Assembly (NCBI GenBank): GCA_026396835.1
Contig: JAPLWA010000004.1
Coordinates: 557,654-621,653, forward strand
Source: Candidatus Falkowbacteria bacterium
GTDB taxonomy: Bacteria; Patescibacteriota; Patescibacteriia; Patescibacteriales; Patescibacteriaceae
DNA length: 64,000 nucleotides
Direction: 5' to 3'
In this document: piece after piece, positions 54,865 through 61,463 of the stretch
Numbering within the stretch: position 1 is the stretch's first letter
Layout of the letters: every line of letters begins with the position of its first letter
Made by a program: the position numbers and the translations under genes
Notes under the pieces: generated by a model
Told to the model about the DNA's origin: nothing
Seen by the model: the letters and a program-made list of their open reading frames with translations, nothing else
Database searches by the model: none

Positions 54865-54940
54865 CCGCTCATTTAGATGAAAGAGAAGAAGCCAAAATCT
54901 TTTACTATTAACTTCTTTACTCTCTCATCTAAATGAGCGG
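54865..54940 (+). promoter_or_regulatory. Long leader hairpin downstream of the promoter
   Basis: CCGCTCATTTAGATGA (54865-54880) pairs perfectly over 16 bp with TCATCTAAATGAGCGG (54925-54940); AGAGAAGAAG and CTTCTTTACTCT extend the stem imperfectly. It lies about 35 nt after the predicted transcription start and may stabilise the transcript or be a processing site. Confidence 0.7.
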
Positions 54941-54988
54941 AAAAGAACTTTAACAAAGCAATAAAAATCTTGTCGTGCCACTATTCCT

Positions 54989-55048
54989 CTTTTTTAATGG
55001 TTTTTATGGAGCTGAAATATTCAACTTCGTAATAACCATTAAAAAAAG
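54989..55048 (+). promoter_or_regulatory. Second leader hairpin next to a strong Shine-Dalgarno site
   Basis: CTTTTTTAATGGTT (54989-55002) pairs with AACCATTAAAAAAAG (55034-55048). AAGGAG (55049-55054) follows at once and lies 6 nt before the ATG at 55061, so the hairpin borders the ribosome-binding site without covering it. Confidence 0.65.
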
Positions 55049-55060
55049 AAGGAGTATAAA

Positions 55061-55516
55061 ATGAACCTTAAACAAACCAGCAACAAAACTTCAAACAAGA
55101 ACAACAAAGCTTCAGTAAAGGCCCCTAAGCCTTTATCCGAGGCACAGTTGTTTTTTAAGAACACCGTTGCTCAAGCAATTGAGGTTCTTGATCTTCCTTA
55201 TGTGTTAGTTATGAAAGTAATACAGGAGAACAGCGTTTCCAAGCTGGCTCGTATACTCTCTATCTTCAACACTATTGGTAGAGACAATGTTCAGGTAATA
55301 CTGAGCACCAAGAGACCAGTTGATCACGTTAAAAATTTCTTTAGCCCAGGGCAAATAAATAATTTGCATGGTGTTAAAGCAATTCTTGATGCAGTGAGAC
55401 TGTACTCTGATCTTGTCCTGCGCAAGGAAGTGTTTGAAGCTGAAATAGCCAATAAGTTAGCTGAGCAAGCCAAGCAAGAAGCGGCTGCTGCGATTCCTGA
55501 CAAAATCGCGAGCTAA
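55061..55516 (+). CDS. Unknown protein at the head of the RNA-rich region
   Basis: The 151-aa soluble protein has a Lys/Asn/Ser-rich N-terminal tail of about 25 residues. A predicted helical core follows (EAQLFFKNTVAQAIEVLDLP, then NSVSKLARILSIFNTIGRDN and a KAILDAVRLYSDLVL helix), and it ends with an Ala/Gln/Lys-rich helix. A strong AAGGAG precedes the ATG. I recognise no family. The basic tail and its place before a long array of structured RNAs would fit an RNA-binding protein, but no motif supports this. Confidence 0.75.
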   Translation: MNLKQTSNKTSNKNNKASVKAPKPLSEAQLFFKNTVAQAIEVLDLPYVLVMKVIQENSVSKLARILSIFNTIGRDNVQVILSTKRPVDHVKNFFSPGQINNLHGVKAILDAVRLYSDLVLRKEVFEAEIANKLAEQAKQEAAAAIPDKIAS

Positions 55517-55541
55517 GTTATTAGCTAGTCAGTTTAGTATT

Positions 55542-55626
55542 AAGAGTGTTCCCGTTGACGAAGTTAACCCTTTAATAGGGACTTGGCCTGGCCATATTAC
55601 GCCTAAACGCAGCGCTGAACACTCTT
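55542..55626 (+). ncRNA. Candidate structured RNA closed by a 10-bp stem
   Basis: AAGAGTGTTC (55542-55551) pairs perfectly with GAACACTCTT (55617-55626). Inside are GTTGAC/GTTAAC with a GAA loop, and TGGCC/GGCCA. No open frame of note is present. Confidence 0.65.
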
Positions 55627-55662
55627 ACTACTTATAAATCGAGATTATTTTTACTTATATTC

Positions 55663-55905
55663 ATCCAGGGATAAGCTGGAGTTGGCGGAAACGTTGGGAA
55701 GGACATCGAACCTTAACCCAGTATCGAAAGATATCACAAACCAAGACAGGTTATACCTCCAGCGCGAAAATCATTTGCGCCCAGTGCCTTCCTAGAAATA
55801 GGAGAAAGAGGTCCGCGAAAAAGCTTGAGATTATTCCCGTAGGGAGGGATACCACACACAACTATCCTGGATAACCAACGCTGAATAATTCTCAAGCCTG
55901 CGGAA
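55663..55905 (+). ncRNA. Candidate structured RNA, module M0 of the array
   Basis: ACCTC (about 55770) pairs with GAGGT (about 55815) around a GCGC-stem hairpin and the hairpin TCCTA-GAAA-TAGGA. This is the three-way junction with GAAA-loop hairpin seen in M1-M4. Outside it, CTTGAGATTATTC (about 55825) pairs with GAATAATTCTCAAG (55883-55896). ATCCAGGGATA (55663-55673) can pair with TATCCTGGAT (55863-55872), which would cross that helix as a pseudoknot; a local GGATA/TATCC hairpin is the alternative. Confidence 0.6.
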
Positions 55906-56588
55906 ATTAAAAAAAGTCATGGGGTACATGACAGTCTGGCAACAGACGATAGGCGATGGTTCCTTGCTGAACGCATCCATTGCCGGGTCGTCTGATTACT
56001 TTATCAGACAATCCAAATCCCCATCTATTTCACTAAAAGAGGGTTACTTAGACCCGCCTAAGACTTTTAGAAAGATGGTTTAACCATCGGAAATAGAATC
56101 ATGATGGGTTGGCGCCTGTTGTGAGAGTTAGAAGATCATATGTCTCGCCAAGATATTTGATCGGAAAGTTAGTGCTAATAGCATATTGGCCGCAAGCTAA
56201 TAAGCTAAATAGCTCCCTTGTTACTAACATAGCGTTCGCAAAACTAAGACTATTGCGAAAGGCGAATACAAGGGTAAGTTTGACGACGTTGGATCATACC
56301 ACAACACTAAGCTTCCTGACAGATGGAGCATAGTTGAAAAGTGGGAGAGAAGATTGCCTCTTCTCATACACAAAACGCCGGCCAGCGTAGAGTGTAAGAA
56401 GTCGTCTTACGGATAAGGTTTTGTTTCTTTTTCCATAAAAAAGAAAGATCAGAAGCGTTTACCTTCGCGAAAGGTGGTTTAAGCTAGTTATAAAAGACTA
56501 GCAAAAAACGCAAACGGGACTCTTAACCTTTGAATCCCAACTCTGTTTTTCTACTAAACATATTTTTCGTTCTTTAAACAGATTTTTA
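55906..56588 (+). ncRNA. Gene-free, probably structured stretch
   Basis: No open frame with sensible composition or ribosome-binding site is present. Several stem-forming pairs are visible: GGCGATGG/CCATTGCC and CAGACGA/TCGTCTG near 55938-55995, TCTGAT/ATCAGA near 55990-56010, AAGATGGTT/AACCATC near 56071-56087, and CGCGAAAGG-like turns near 56475. I see no known RNA signature (RNase P, tmRNA, SRP, group I or II intron). Confidence 0.45.
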
Positions 56589-56623
56589 AAAGGTAAAAGC
56601 AAAACATCGCTTTTACCTTTGTT
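56589..56623 (+). terminator. Terminator-like hairpin before the small basic protein gene
   Basis: AAAGGTAAAAGC and GCTTTTACCTTT pair perfectly over an 8-nt loop. Only a weak GTT follows, so it may be a processed 3' end and not a true terminator. Confidence 0.5.
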
Positions 56624-56678
56624 CCCGAGTCAGCAAAGAAATTTGTTGCTTCAGGAACAAAACAAAAATAAATAGGTC

Positions 56679-56831
56679 ATGAAAAAACAAACGATTAATA
56701 TTAAAATCGACAAAGTGAAAGTAATTAAACAGCTTTCACGAGAAGCTTTCTCGAATGTAAAACTTGTCTCAAAAAGCTTTAAAGATAAAAGTCGTTACAA
56801 CAGAAAGCAAAAACACAAAGAAGTATTTTAA
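56679..56831 (+). CDS. Small basic protein (50 aa)
   Basis: The product starts MKKQTINIKIDKVKVIKQLS and ends with a very basic tail (DKSRYNRKQKHKEVF). The upstream AGGT is only a weak ribosome-binding site. The second small gene follows 22 nt later. The high Lys/Arg content suggests nucleic-acid binding; no family is recognised. A real gene is plausible but not certain. Confidence 0.5.
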   Translation: MKKQTINIKIDKVKVIKQLSREAFSNVKLVSKSFKDKSRYNRKQKHKEVF

Positions 56832-56853
56832 AAAATTAAACCCAGGGGGAATA

Positions 56854-56958
56854 ATGAACAAATACATCATCTCCATCAATGGCCTCATATATATTATATG
56901 GGCAACTAGTTTATTCGCCGCAACCGCTCAGGTGCGCGAAGAACTGGGCCTTGACTAA
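56854..56958 (+). CDS. Very small protein with one hydrophobic segment (34 aa)
   Basis: MNKYIISINGLIYIIWATSL continues with FAATAQVREELGLD. The hydrophobic stretch could span the membrane. AGGGGG lies 5 nt before the ATG, a strong Shine-Dalgarno site, and is the main reason to accept this gene. Function is unknown. Confidence 0.5.
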   Translation: MNKYIISINGLIYIIWATSLFAATAQVREELGLD

Positions 56959-57276
56959 AATCAAGGTTTAAAGGATTTCGTCGGCGCCTGCTGTCTCCGA
57001 CATTAAATAAACAGGCAAGGGATAATCATAGACCAGGCAAAATTATCTCATGGCAATAAACAAATTATTGCCTTCTCTCCCCAAGCGATAGTCGTTCTCC
57101 TGCCACTATCGCCTGAGGAGAGAAAAAATATTTTCTCAAGAGTTAGCCTGGCGACCAACCCGGGAACAGTAAATCCACAGCTGCTAGACGGATTATGAAA
57201 TAAAGCTATGCTTGATTAGAAATCAAGACATGAGCTGAATCATAGTCCTCAAGGATTGACCTTGGAGGCTTAATTG
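56959..57276 (+). ncRNA. Gene-free, probably structured stretch before module M1
   Basis: Clear hairpins: GCGATAGT/ACTATCGC (about 57086-57113), CTTGATT/AATCAAG over GAA (57210-57227), CTCAAGG/CCTTGGAG (57248-57268), and CTCTCC/GGAGAG near 57074-57123. GCCTGGCGACCAACCCGG near 57149 resembles GTCGGCGACCAATCCGA in module M4 (58221), so this is probably another, less regular array unit. Confidence 0.5.
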
Positions 57277-57476
57277 GTACCATTCATTATTTATCATTAC
57301 TAGGATGATAAATACACATAGCCCTCTGCTAAGGTGCATGTGTCACTTATCCAGCGATAAGTGAATAATGGTTAAAAACTGGCAGGTAACGAGAAATTAG
57401 CTTTGCAAGCTAAACCTTCTTAGAAATAAGATAATTCTCTATCCCCAGAGAAGTAGAAAAACATCTCTACTTCTCT
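57277..57476 (+). ncRNA. Structured RNA module M1
   Basis: GTACCA (57277-57282) can pair with TGGT (57369-57372), followed by AACTGGCAGG (57377-57386). GAGAAATTA then pairs with TAATTCTC around two hairpins: TTAGCTT/AAGCTAA and TCTTA-GAAA-TAAGA. The unit ends with the terminator-like hairpin AGAGAAGTAG/CTACTTCTCT (57447-57476) and a T-rich run. Confidence 0.65.
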
Positions 57477-57608
57477 ATCCCCTCCTTTTTATTTATTTGT
57501 GAATATAAATTGGAAAAAAAATTAAAAGATAAAATAAACATAAATAGAAAAACATATAGGCTACCAACCTATTAAAACTAGAAAGCTAAAAAATATTTAA
57601 CTTAACTA

Positions 57609-57786
57609 GTACCAAGATTATTGTTATTAAGATTACAAATCAAGCCTGAAGTAATGAGTCTTAATGTAATAATTGCTAATGGTAAAAACTGGTGGGCACA
57701 GGAGAGTCTAAACAGGAAGATAGGACCTCGCCTTCTGGAAACAGAAAAAGCTCCTCCGGGAAGAGTGTGCAGAAACCACTCTTCCC
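57609..57786 (+). ncRNA. Structured RNA module M2
   Basis: GTACCA (57609-57614) and TGGT (57680-57683) precede AACTGGTGGG (57687-57696). AGGAG pairs with CTCCT around the GTCT/AGGAC hairpin and the CTG-GAAA-CAG hairpin. The unit ends with GGGAAGAGTG/CACTCTTCCC (57758-57786). The bases differ from M1 while the pairings are kept. Confidence 0.65.
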
Positions 57787-57794
57787 GACTTTGT

Positions 57795-57834
57795 CAGATT
57801 CTTAATTTAATAATAATTGAGGCTCTGTAGAGAA
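57795..57834 (+). repeat. 40-nt hairpin element X1
   Basis: CAGA pairs with TCTG, and CTTAATT pairs with AATTGAG, ending TAGAGAA. It starts 8 nt after the 3' hairpin of M2 and precedes M3. Confidence 0.75.
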
Positions 57835-57913
57835 CAAATTAAAAAAACGATCAGGTCCAGGGCTTTATTAAACCTAGAAAGTAATAATTGGTAGATCCAA
57901 TATTACTTCACTA

Positions 57914-58097
57914 GTACCATCACTTTTTATAAGTCGTGCACGGCTCGTAAAAAGTGGTACTTACACCAAGTAGGTATTAATCTTCTAAAGAAGATTTATG
58001 GTCAAAGACTGGCAGGCAAAGAGAATATCGCAGTGGTAGCGACGCCTTCTGGAAACAGAGAAATTCTTTAGGAGCGCAGAAGATTAGCTACTTCTGC
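57914..58097 (+). ncRNA. Structured RNA module M3
   Basis: GTACCA (57914-57919) and TGGT (57999-58002) precede GACTGGCAGG (58007-58016). AAAGAGAAT pairs with ATTCTTT around hairpin TCGC/GCGA and the CTG-GAAA-CAG hairpin. The unit ends with GCAGAAG/CTTCTGC (58076-58097). A hammerhead ribozyme follows 8 nt later. Confidence 0.65.
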
Positions 58098-58105
58098 CCT
58101 CCGCC

Positions 58106-58156
58106 TTTATATTGGAATGCGTGTTCCAACTGATGAGTCCAAAAGGACGAAATAAA
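58106..58156 (+). ncRNA. Type III hammerhead ribozyme HH1
   Basis: The full consensus is present. Stem III is TTTAT (58106-58110) with ATAAA (58152-58156). Cleavage is predicted after A58111 (an AUA site). Stem I is TTGGAA/TTCCAA over a 6-nt loop (58112-58129). The core CTGATGA is at 58130-58136, stem II is GTCC-AAAA-GGAC (58137-58148), and the core GAA (58149-58151) plus A at 58152 completes it. Self-cleavage would separate module M3 from M4. Stems differ from HH2 with pairing kept. Confidence 0.9.
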
Positions 58157-58515
58157 AAAATTTAAAAATTAATTGTCACCGATCTGCTCTTAAAGATAAA
58201 ATAATTATCCTTAAAAGGAGGTCGGCGACCAATCCGACATGCAGCGCCTTCAAGGCCCTTTAACTTCTGACAAAAAATCAGAAAGAGAAGGAAATCCAAT
58301 CGCATCGAAGGGCAGTAGATTGATACATCAGATCGTATGATGTAAATCTAACCCGACGATGGATGAAGGAAACTCTAGTAACGTCTAAGACTAGAGTGGT
58401 CAGAGAAATAAACTGATTGCAAACAACTGGCGGGCGACATTCATTAGCTAGACCTAATGCCCATCTTGGCGACAAGATGAACGTGTCTCTTGGGAAGTAG
58501 TATGTCCTACTTCCC
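58157..58515 (+). ncRNA. Structured RNA module M4
   Basis: The stretch after HH1 has no gene. AACTGGCGGG (about 58424) is followed by GCGACAT pairing with ACGTGTC around CATTAG/CTAATG and a GNRA-loop hairpin CATCTTG-GCGA-CAAGATG. It ends with GGGAAGTAG/CTACTTCCC (58492-58515) and six T. The 5' part (58157-58420) holds GGAGGTCGGCGACC and further stems not shared with M1-M3. Confidence 0.6.
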
Positions 58516-58523
58516 TTTTTTAT

Positions 58524-58563
58524 CAGATTCTTAATTTAATGATAATTGAGACTCTGTAGAGAA
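58524..58563 (+). repeat. 40-nt hairpin element X2
   Basis: Same element as X1 (CAGATTCTTAATT with AATTGAGACTCTG, then TAGAGAA), 8 nt after the M4 3' hairpin and 30 nt before the 99-aa gene. Confidence 0.8.
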
Positions 58564-58593
58564 AAGTTCATTAAACTTAAATAAGGATAAAAA

Positions 58594-58893
58594 ATGAAAA
58601 TTACTATTGAAGGATGGAGTAAACCAAGAGAGGCTCGTATTTTTACTCAAGCCAATCAAATTTTTGTTCATTTTGAGACTAAAACAGATAGATGTGGTTC
58701 TGATTGCAGACAGTGCGAAGAACGTCTAGAGAAAGTCGAGAGAGCATTATTGAGCAAAAACATTAGGTTTACAAAAGATGGAAATTCAGCAGTTAAATTT
58801 TTAGCAAGTCCCGACCTGAGCAAAGGCTGGGTAGAAGCTTTAAAGCAAGCATTCCAAGATTGCTTGAATTTAAAAGTTCTAGAGGTAGATTAG
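58594..58893 (+). CDS. Unknown 99-aa protein in the RNA-rich region
   Basis: The product starts MKITIEGWSKPREARIFTQA and contains a Cys cluster (DRCGSDCRQCEERLEKVERA), which might bind metal. AAGGA lies 7 nt before the ATG. I recognise no family. Its start (W-x-x-x-REaRi) weakly resembles DWQTEREVRVQDGYAYFEV in the 61443 product, so the two could be related. It is bracketed by element X2 and a terminator-like hairpin. Confidence 0.75.
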   Translation: MKITIEGWSKPREARIFTQANQIFVHFETKTDRCGSDCRQCEERLEKVERALLSKNIRFTKDGNSAVKFLASPDLSKGWVEALKQAFQDCLNLKVLEVD

Positions 58894-58940
58894 ATTGAGA
58901 TTTATATCTATCTTATTGGTAATAGTAAATTATCTAAAAA

Positions 58941-58967
58941 GGGAAGTAAAAAACACTCCTACTTCCC
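58941..58967 (+). terminator. Terminator-like 3' hairpin after the 99-aa gene
   Basis: GGGAAGTA (58941-58948) pairs with TACTTCCC (58960-58967), followed by TTCTTT. It is the same hairpin type as at 58492 and 59846. Confidence 0.75.
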
Positions 58968-58975
58968 TTCTTTAT

Positions 58976-59015
58976 CAGATTCTTAATTTAATAACAATTG
59001 AGACTCTGCAGAGAA
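58976..59015 (+). repeat. 40-nt hairpin element X3
   Basis: Same element as X1 and X2, with CAGAGAA in place of TAGAGAA at the end. It starts 8 nt after the preceding 3' hairpin. Confidence 0.8.
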
Positions 59016-59252
59016 AAATCGGTTTGTAAGTAAGGCCATAAATAGTGCCAAACCATCAAGGCGTTCTAGACACCGCTGAGAGAAAAACTTTCCGGAGGGA
59101 AGCTGACAGAACTTCCAATGGACTATCGCCATTAAAACTTCGTCATCCTATATTGTCCAGTTTTCGAGATCTGGTTAAAATCTCCTTTGTTCTTTTTGAA
59201 AAAATTTAAAAACAAAAAAAGATCATGGCAAAAGATCAAAACAGACTTTATT
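59016..59252 (+). ncRNA. Candidate structured RNA between X3 and X4
   Basis: No gene is visible. GGTTT/AAACC enclose GGC/GCC (59021-59054), and CTTTCC/GGGAAG form a turn near 59090-59103. It occupies the same place between delimiters as the genes do, so it is probably another RNA unit. It is not clearly homologous to M1-M4. Confidence 0.5.
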
Positions 59253-59270
59253 GGCAGAAACTTTTCTGCC
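59253..59270 (+). terminator. Terminator-like 3' hairpin before X4
   Basis: GGCAGAAA pairs with TTTCTGCC over 2 nt (or one pair fewer with a 4-nt loop), followed by TCTTT. It marks the end of the candidate RNA unit. Confidence 0.65.
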
Positions 59271-59277
59271 TCTTTAT

Positions 59278-59317
59278 CAGAATCTTAATTCAATAAGAAT
59301 TGAGGCTCTGTAGAGAA
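59278..59317 (+). repeat. 40-nt hairpin element X4
   Basis: CAGAATCTTAATTC with GAATTGAGGCTCTG; an extra C-G pair is gained relative to X1-X3. It lies 7 nt after the 3' hairpin and 31 nt before the 144-aa gene. Confidence 0.8.
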
Positions 59318-59348
59318 TGCTCTTTTCACTAAAAAGGAAGGTTGTTTA

Positions 59349-59783
59349 ATGAAAATAATAATTCATGTAATAATTTCGGCATGTTATCTAAATCGCATTG
59401 AGGATTACCATGAAGTAGTTATGGATAAAACCGTAATCCAATATAATGAGCCAACCGCTTTCTTTAGAAAAGCAATAACTTGGTTAGAGAAATTTTTTCC
59501 TGACAAAGTTTATGACGGCTTATACTGGAATAATTGGCGTTGGTACCATCATCCTAAAGATTACGATCCAACTATTGATTACACTAATTCCATCAAGCTT
59601 ACGACAATTTTTAACAACAGCCTTGATGAGAAGTTAGGTAACGCTATTGAAACAGAACTTCATAGACGTTTAAATACTACCAACCATCGCAGATTCAAGA
59701 GTTATCTTGAAGCCAAAGAAGCCCATGAGGTAGGAAAATATGAATTAGCGGAAGCTATTATCAAATCTCAATTTAAACAATAA
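59349..59783 (+). CDS. Unknown 144-aa protein in the RNA-rich region
   Basis: The product starts MKIIIHVIISACYLNRIEDY and contains NEPTAFFRKAITWLEKFFPD, then YWNNWRWYHHPKDYDPTIDY, which is rich in aromatic residues. A helical C-terminus ends IIKSQFKQ. A strong AAGGAAGG lies upstream of the ATG. I recognise no family; a second Met 24 codons in is an alternative start. It is bracketed by X4 and the hairpin at 59846. Confidence 0.75.
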   Translation: MKIIIHVIISACYLNRIEDYHEVVMDKTVIQYNEPTAFFRKAITWLEKFFPDKVYDGLYWNNWRWYHHPKDYDPTIDYTNSIKLTTIFNNSLDEKLGNAIETELHRRLNTTNHRRFKSYLEAKEAHEVGKYELAEAIIKSQFKQ

Positions 59784-59845
59784 AAAAGAAGTTTCATTAG
59801 CAGAAAATTCTGATACCAAACAGAGCGAGTAAAACAGACAAGAAT

Positions 59846-59871
59846 GGGAAGTAGAAAAATCTCTGCTTCCC
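59846..59871 (+). terminator. Terminator-like 3' hairpin after the 144-aa gene
   Basis: GGGAAGTAG pairs with CTGCTTCCC (one wobble) over an 8-nt loop, followed by a CT-rich run. X5 starts 8 nt later. Confidence 0.7.
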
Positions 59872-59879
59872 CTCTCCAC

Positions 59880-59916
59880 TAGAATCTTAATTAAATAAAT
59901 TGAGATTCTACAGAGA
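59880..59916 (+). repeat. Hairpin element X5
   Basis: TAGAATCTTAATT pairs with AATTGAGATTCTA over 13 bp with one G-U pair, ending CAGAGA. In X1-X3 two mismatched positions interrupt this stem; here they are paired, which supports an RNA structure. Confidence 0.8.
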
Positions 59917-59963
59917 GTTCTTTTCACTAAAAATATTAAAAACTTAAAAGAAGGGACCATATA

Positions 59964-60863
59964 ATGGGAACAGATATTACTTTGAGTATTAAAACTAGCG
60001 AAATGCTAATTGGTAACGAAACCGTATCTCTGATTCCTAAGTTGGTCTCTAGCTATAGAGCCATAGAAGATACGGCAGCCCGCCAAGAAGGTAATTTTTT
60101 TCGCGTCTCTGTAGTTGGCAAAAACAAACCAGCCTCCTCGGCTGGAATAGCTTATCTCAATGAGCTAATTGTTGAAACCAAATACGGAAACGGCTGGAAG
60201 AAAATTTACTCCAGTGGTATGAAGCAGTACCGCGGCGCCTATAACTGGGAAATTGATAATCATGATAATAACTTTTGTAATCCTGTTATCTTAGAGGAAA
60301 ACAAAGACAAAGCTCTGGTTGCTTTTAGAACCGGCGCTGGAAATATCAAGATTTACTCTTTCTCAAAAACAGGCGGAAAGTCAAAAAAGCTAATATTCAA
60401 CTGGAGTGATTACGAACAACAGCAGAAACGTCTTCAACTCGTTTCTGACATGTTAGAAGATGAAAATCTTTTTCGTGATTACGTTGAAAACAGCTTTTCT
60501 GAATCACGCTGGCACGCTGACCAAATGAAATCTCTTAACGACGGAGAAATAGTCCTTATCCTGGCTTACCACAGTAGCCGTGATTGTGACGCTGCCTCTG
60601 ATTACTACAAATTTTTTATCTTAGTTAAGGGTAAAGGAATTGCAGAGTCAGAAGAAATTTATTCCAATCTGTCAGATCCACAAGGAAGTTTTTCTTCTAC
60701 AACAGTACAATTAACATCAGTTGACCTCAAGTCAATTAATGAAAAGAAGATTGTTGTTGATTTAAAACTTGGTGCCTTTCATAGTTATATGTGCGGCATG
60801 ACTTCTTATGGGAACCTGACTAGCTGGAAGAGATCCTACAAGCTGTCTGTTCTTCTGTCTTAG
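59964..60863 (+). CDS. Unknown 299-aa protein in the RNA-rich region
   Basis: The largest protein of the region starts MGTDITLSIKTSEMLIGNET and has a beta-rich composition (GKGIAESEEIYSNLSDPQGS; KKIVVDLKLGAFHSYMCG). No signal peptide or membrane span is seen. GAAGGGA lies 8 nt before the ATG. No family is recognised, and no catalytic motif is visible. It ends before the hairpin at 60878. Confidence 0.8.
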   Translation: MGTDITLSIKTSEMLIGNETVSLIPKLVSSYRAIEDTAARQEGNFFRVSVVGKNKPASSAGIAYLNELIVETKYGNGWKKIYSSGMKQYRGAYNWEIDNHDNNFCNPVILEENKDKALVAFRTGAGNIKIYSFSKTGGKSKKLIFNWSDYEQQQKRLQLVSDMLEDENLFRDYVENSFSESRWHADQMKSLNDGEIVLILAYHSSRDCDAASDYYKFFILVKGKGIAESEEIYSNLSDPQGSFSSTTVQLTSVDLKSINEKKIVVDLKLGAFHSYMCGMTSYGNLTSWKRSYKLSVLLS

Positions 60864-60877
60864 TAGATTCTTGGCTC

Positions 60878-60906
60878 GGGGAGTTAGAAGAGCATCTCTA
60901 CTCCCC
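60878..60906 (+). terminator. Terminator-like 3' hairpin after the 299-aa gene
   Basis: GGGGAGTTAG pairs with CTACTCCCC over about 10 nt. A GATTTTAATCAAAATGATTT stretch follows, a degenerate counterpart of element X. Confidence 0.65.
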
Positions 60907-60974
60907 TGCTTGATAAGATTTTAATCAAAATGATTTTTCATAAATTAAACCACTGCTCGAAGGAGGCAGCTTAT

Positions 60975-61286
60975 ATGAAAACAATCATGATCCTCGTCGT
61001 AACTGCTTTCTTGTTTGCTGGTTGTTTTGAAAAACCTGCGAATCCAAACATCGCAACCGCTAAGGTACGACTGTTTAAAGGCAGTGCCATTGTCAACGTC
61101 GAAGTTGACACCACCTTGCATCAATTAGATGACTCATTAACTTTCTCCTACAATAGCGCCTATCGCTATTGGAGAGTAAGCAATGAGCCTCAAAAAGATG
61201 GCTTCAGGAGGAATGCTCTAACGTTCTATAATGGCGTAATCGAGCAATGGCTGACGAAAAAGACCAAACAAGCTGAGGCGAAGTAA
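60975..61286 (+). CDS. Small lipoprotein
   Basis: The 103-aa protein has a lipoprotein signal peptide MKTIMILVVTAFLFAGC with the lipobox FAGC (Cys 17). A mature domain follows (ATAKVRLFKGSAIVNVEVDT; YRYWRVSNEPQKDGFRRNAL). AAGGAGG lies 8 nt before the ATG at 60975, the strongest Shine-Dalgarno site in the window. I chose this start because the longer frame from 60930 places a polar stretch in front. The function is unknown; membrane-anchored outside the cell. Confidence 0.82.
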   Translation: MKTIMILVVTAFLFAGCFEKPANPNIATAKVRLFKGSAIVNVEVDTTLHQLDDSLTFSYNSAYRYWRVSNEPQKDGFRRNALTFYNGVIEQWLTKKTKQAEAK

Positions 61287-61422
61287 GTAGTTTCAGCGCT
61301 GGCTAGGGTACTTGCGTCCCCTGGAACTGAAGACTGTTGAAAAATAGTCAAACGCACAAGTTTATTGATTCTTGAAAAAAATTATTCCCCGCTTATTCCT
61401 GCCGATAATAAACCATCGGCCC
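61287..61422 (+). ncRNA. Candidate structured 3' region with terminator-like hairpin
   Basis: GCCGAT and ATCGGC (61401-61420) form a hairpin followed by CCTTTTCTC. Upstream, GCTGGCTAGGGTACTTGCGT and CTGGAACTGAA resemble GCTAGGAATGGCGCTCCTG and CTGAAACTGAA at 61987-62012, so both 3' regions probably share a short RNA motif. Confidence 0.5.
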
Positions 61423-61463
61423 TTTTCTCAAGTTAATAATTATTGATTATTGATTTAAGAAAA
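61423..61463 (+). repeat. Hairpin element Y1
   Basis: TTTTCTCAAGTTAATAAT and ATTATTGATTTAAGAAAA pair over most of their length. A near-identical copy (Y2) is at 62041-62084. It takes the place of element X before the next gene. Confidence 0.8.

Noticed and set aside
56109..56333. 74-aa open frame in the structured stretch
   Set aside because: It has no ribosome-binding site and a composition unlike the neighbouring proteins; it is probably a chance frame in structured RNA.
57621..57830. 69-aa open frame inside module M2
   Set aside because: It starts within a conserved RNA module and has no ribosome-binding site; homologous modules M1 and M3 do not keep the frame.
55542..58515. RNase P RNA, tmRNA, SRP RNA, or a group I/II intron in the structured region
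   Set aside because: I found none of the signatures (GAGGAAAGTCC-type or ACAGAACCCGG-type blocks, a tRNA-like end with a tag frame, the SRP domain IV core, or intron core motifs). A tool-based search is still needed.
57795..59916. CRISPR array made of element X copies
   Set aside because: Copies are spaced by about 300-730 nt of genes or structured RNA, not by uniform short spacers, and no cas gene is present.
57795..59916. Integron attC sites
   Set aside because: Element X lacks the GTT(A/G)(A/G)(A/G)(C/T) and inverse core sites, and no integrase is seen.
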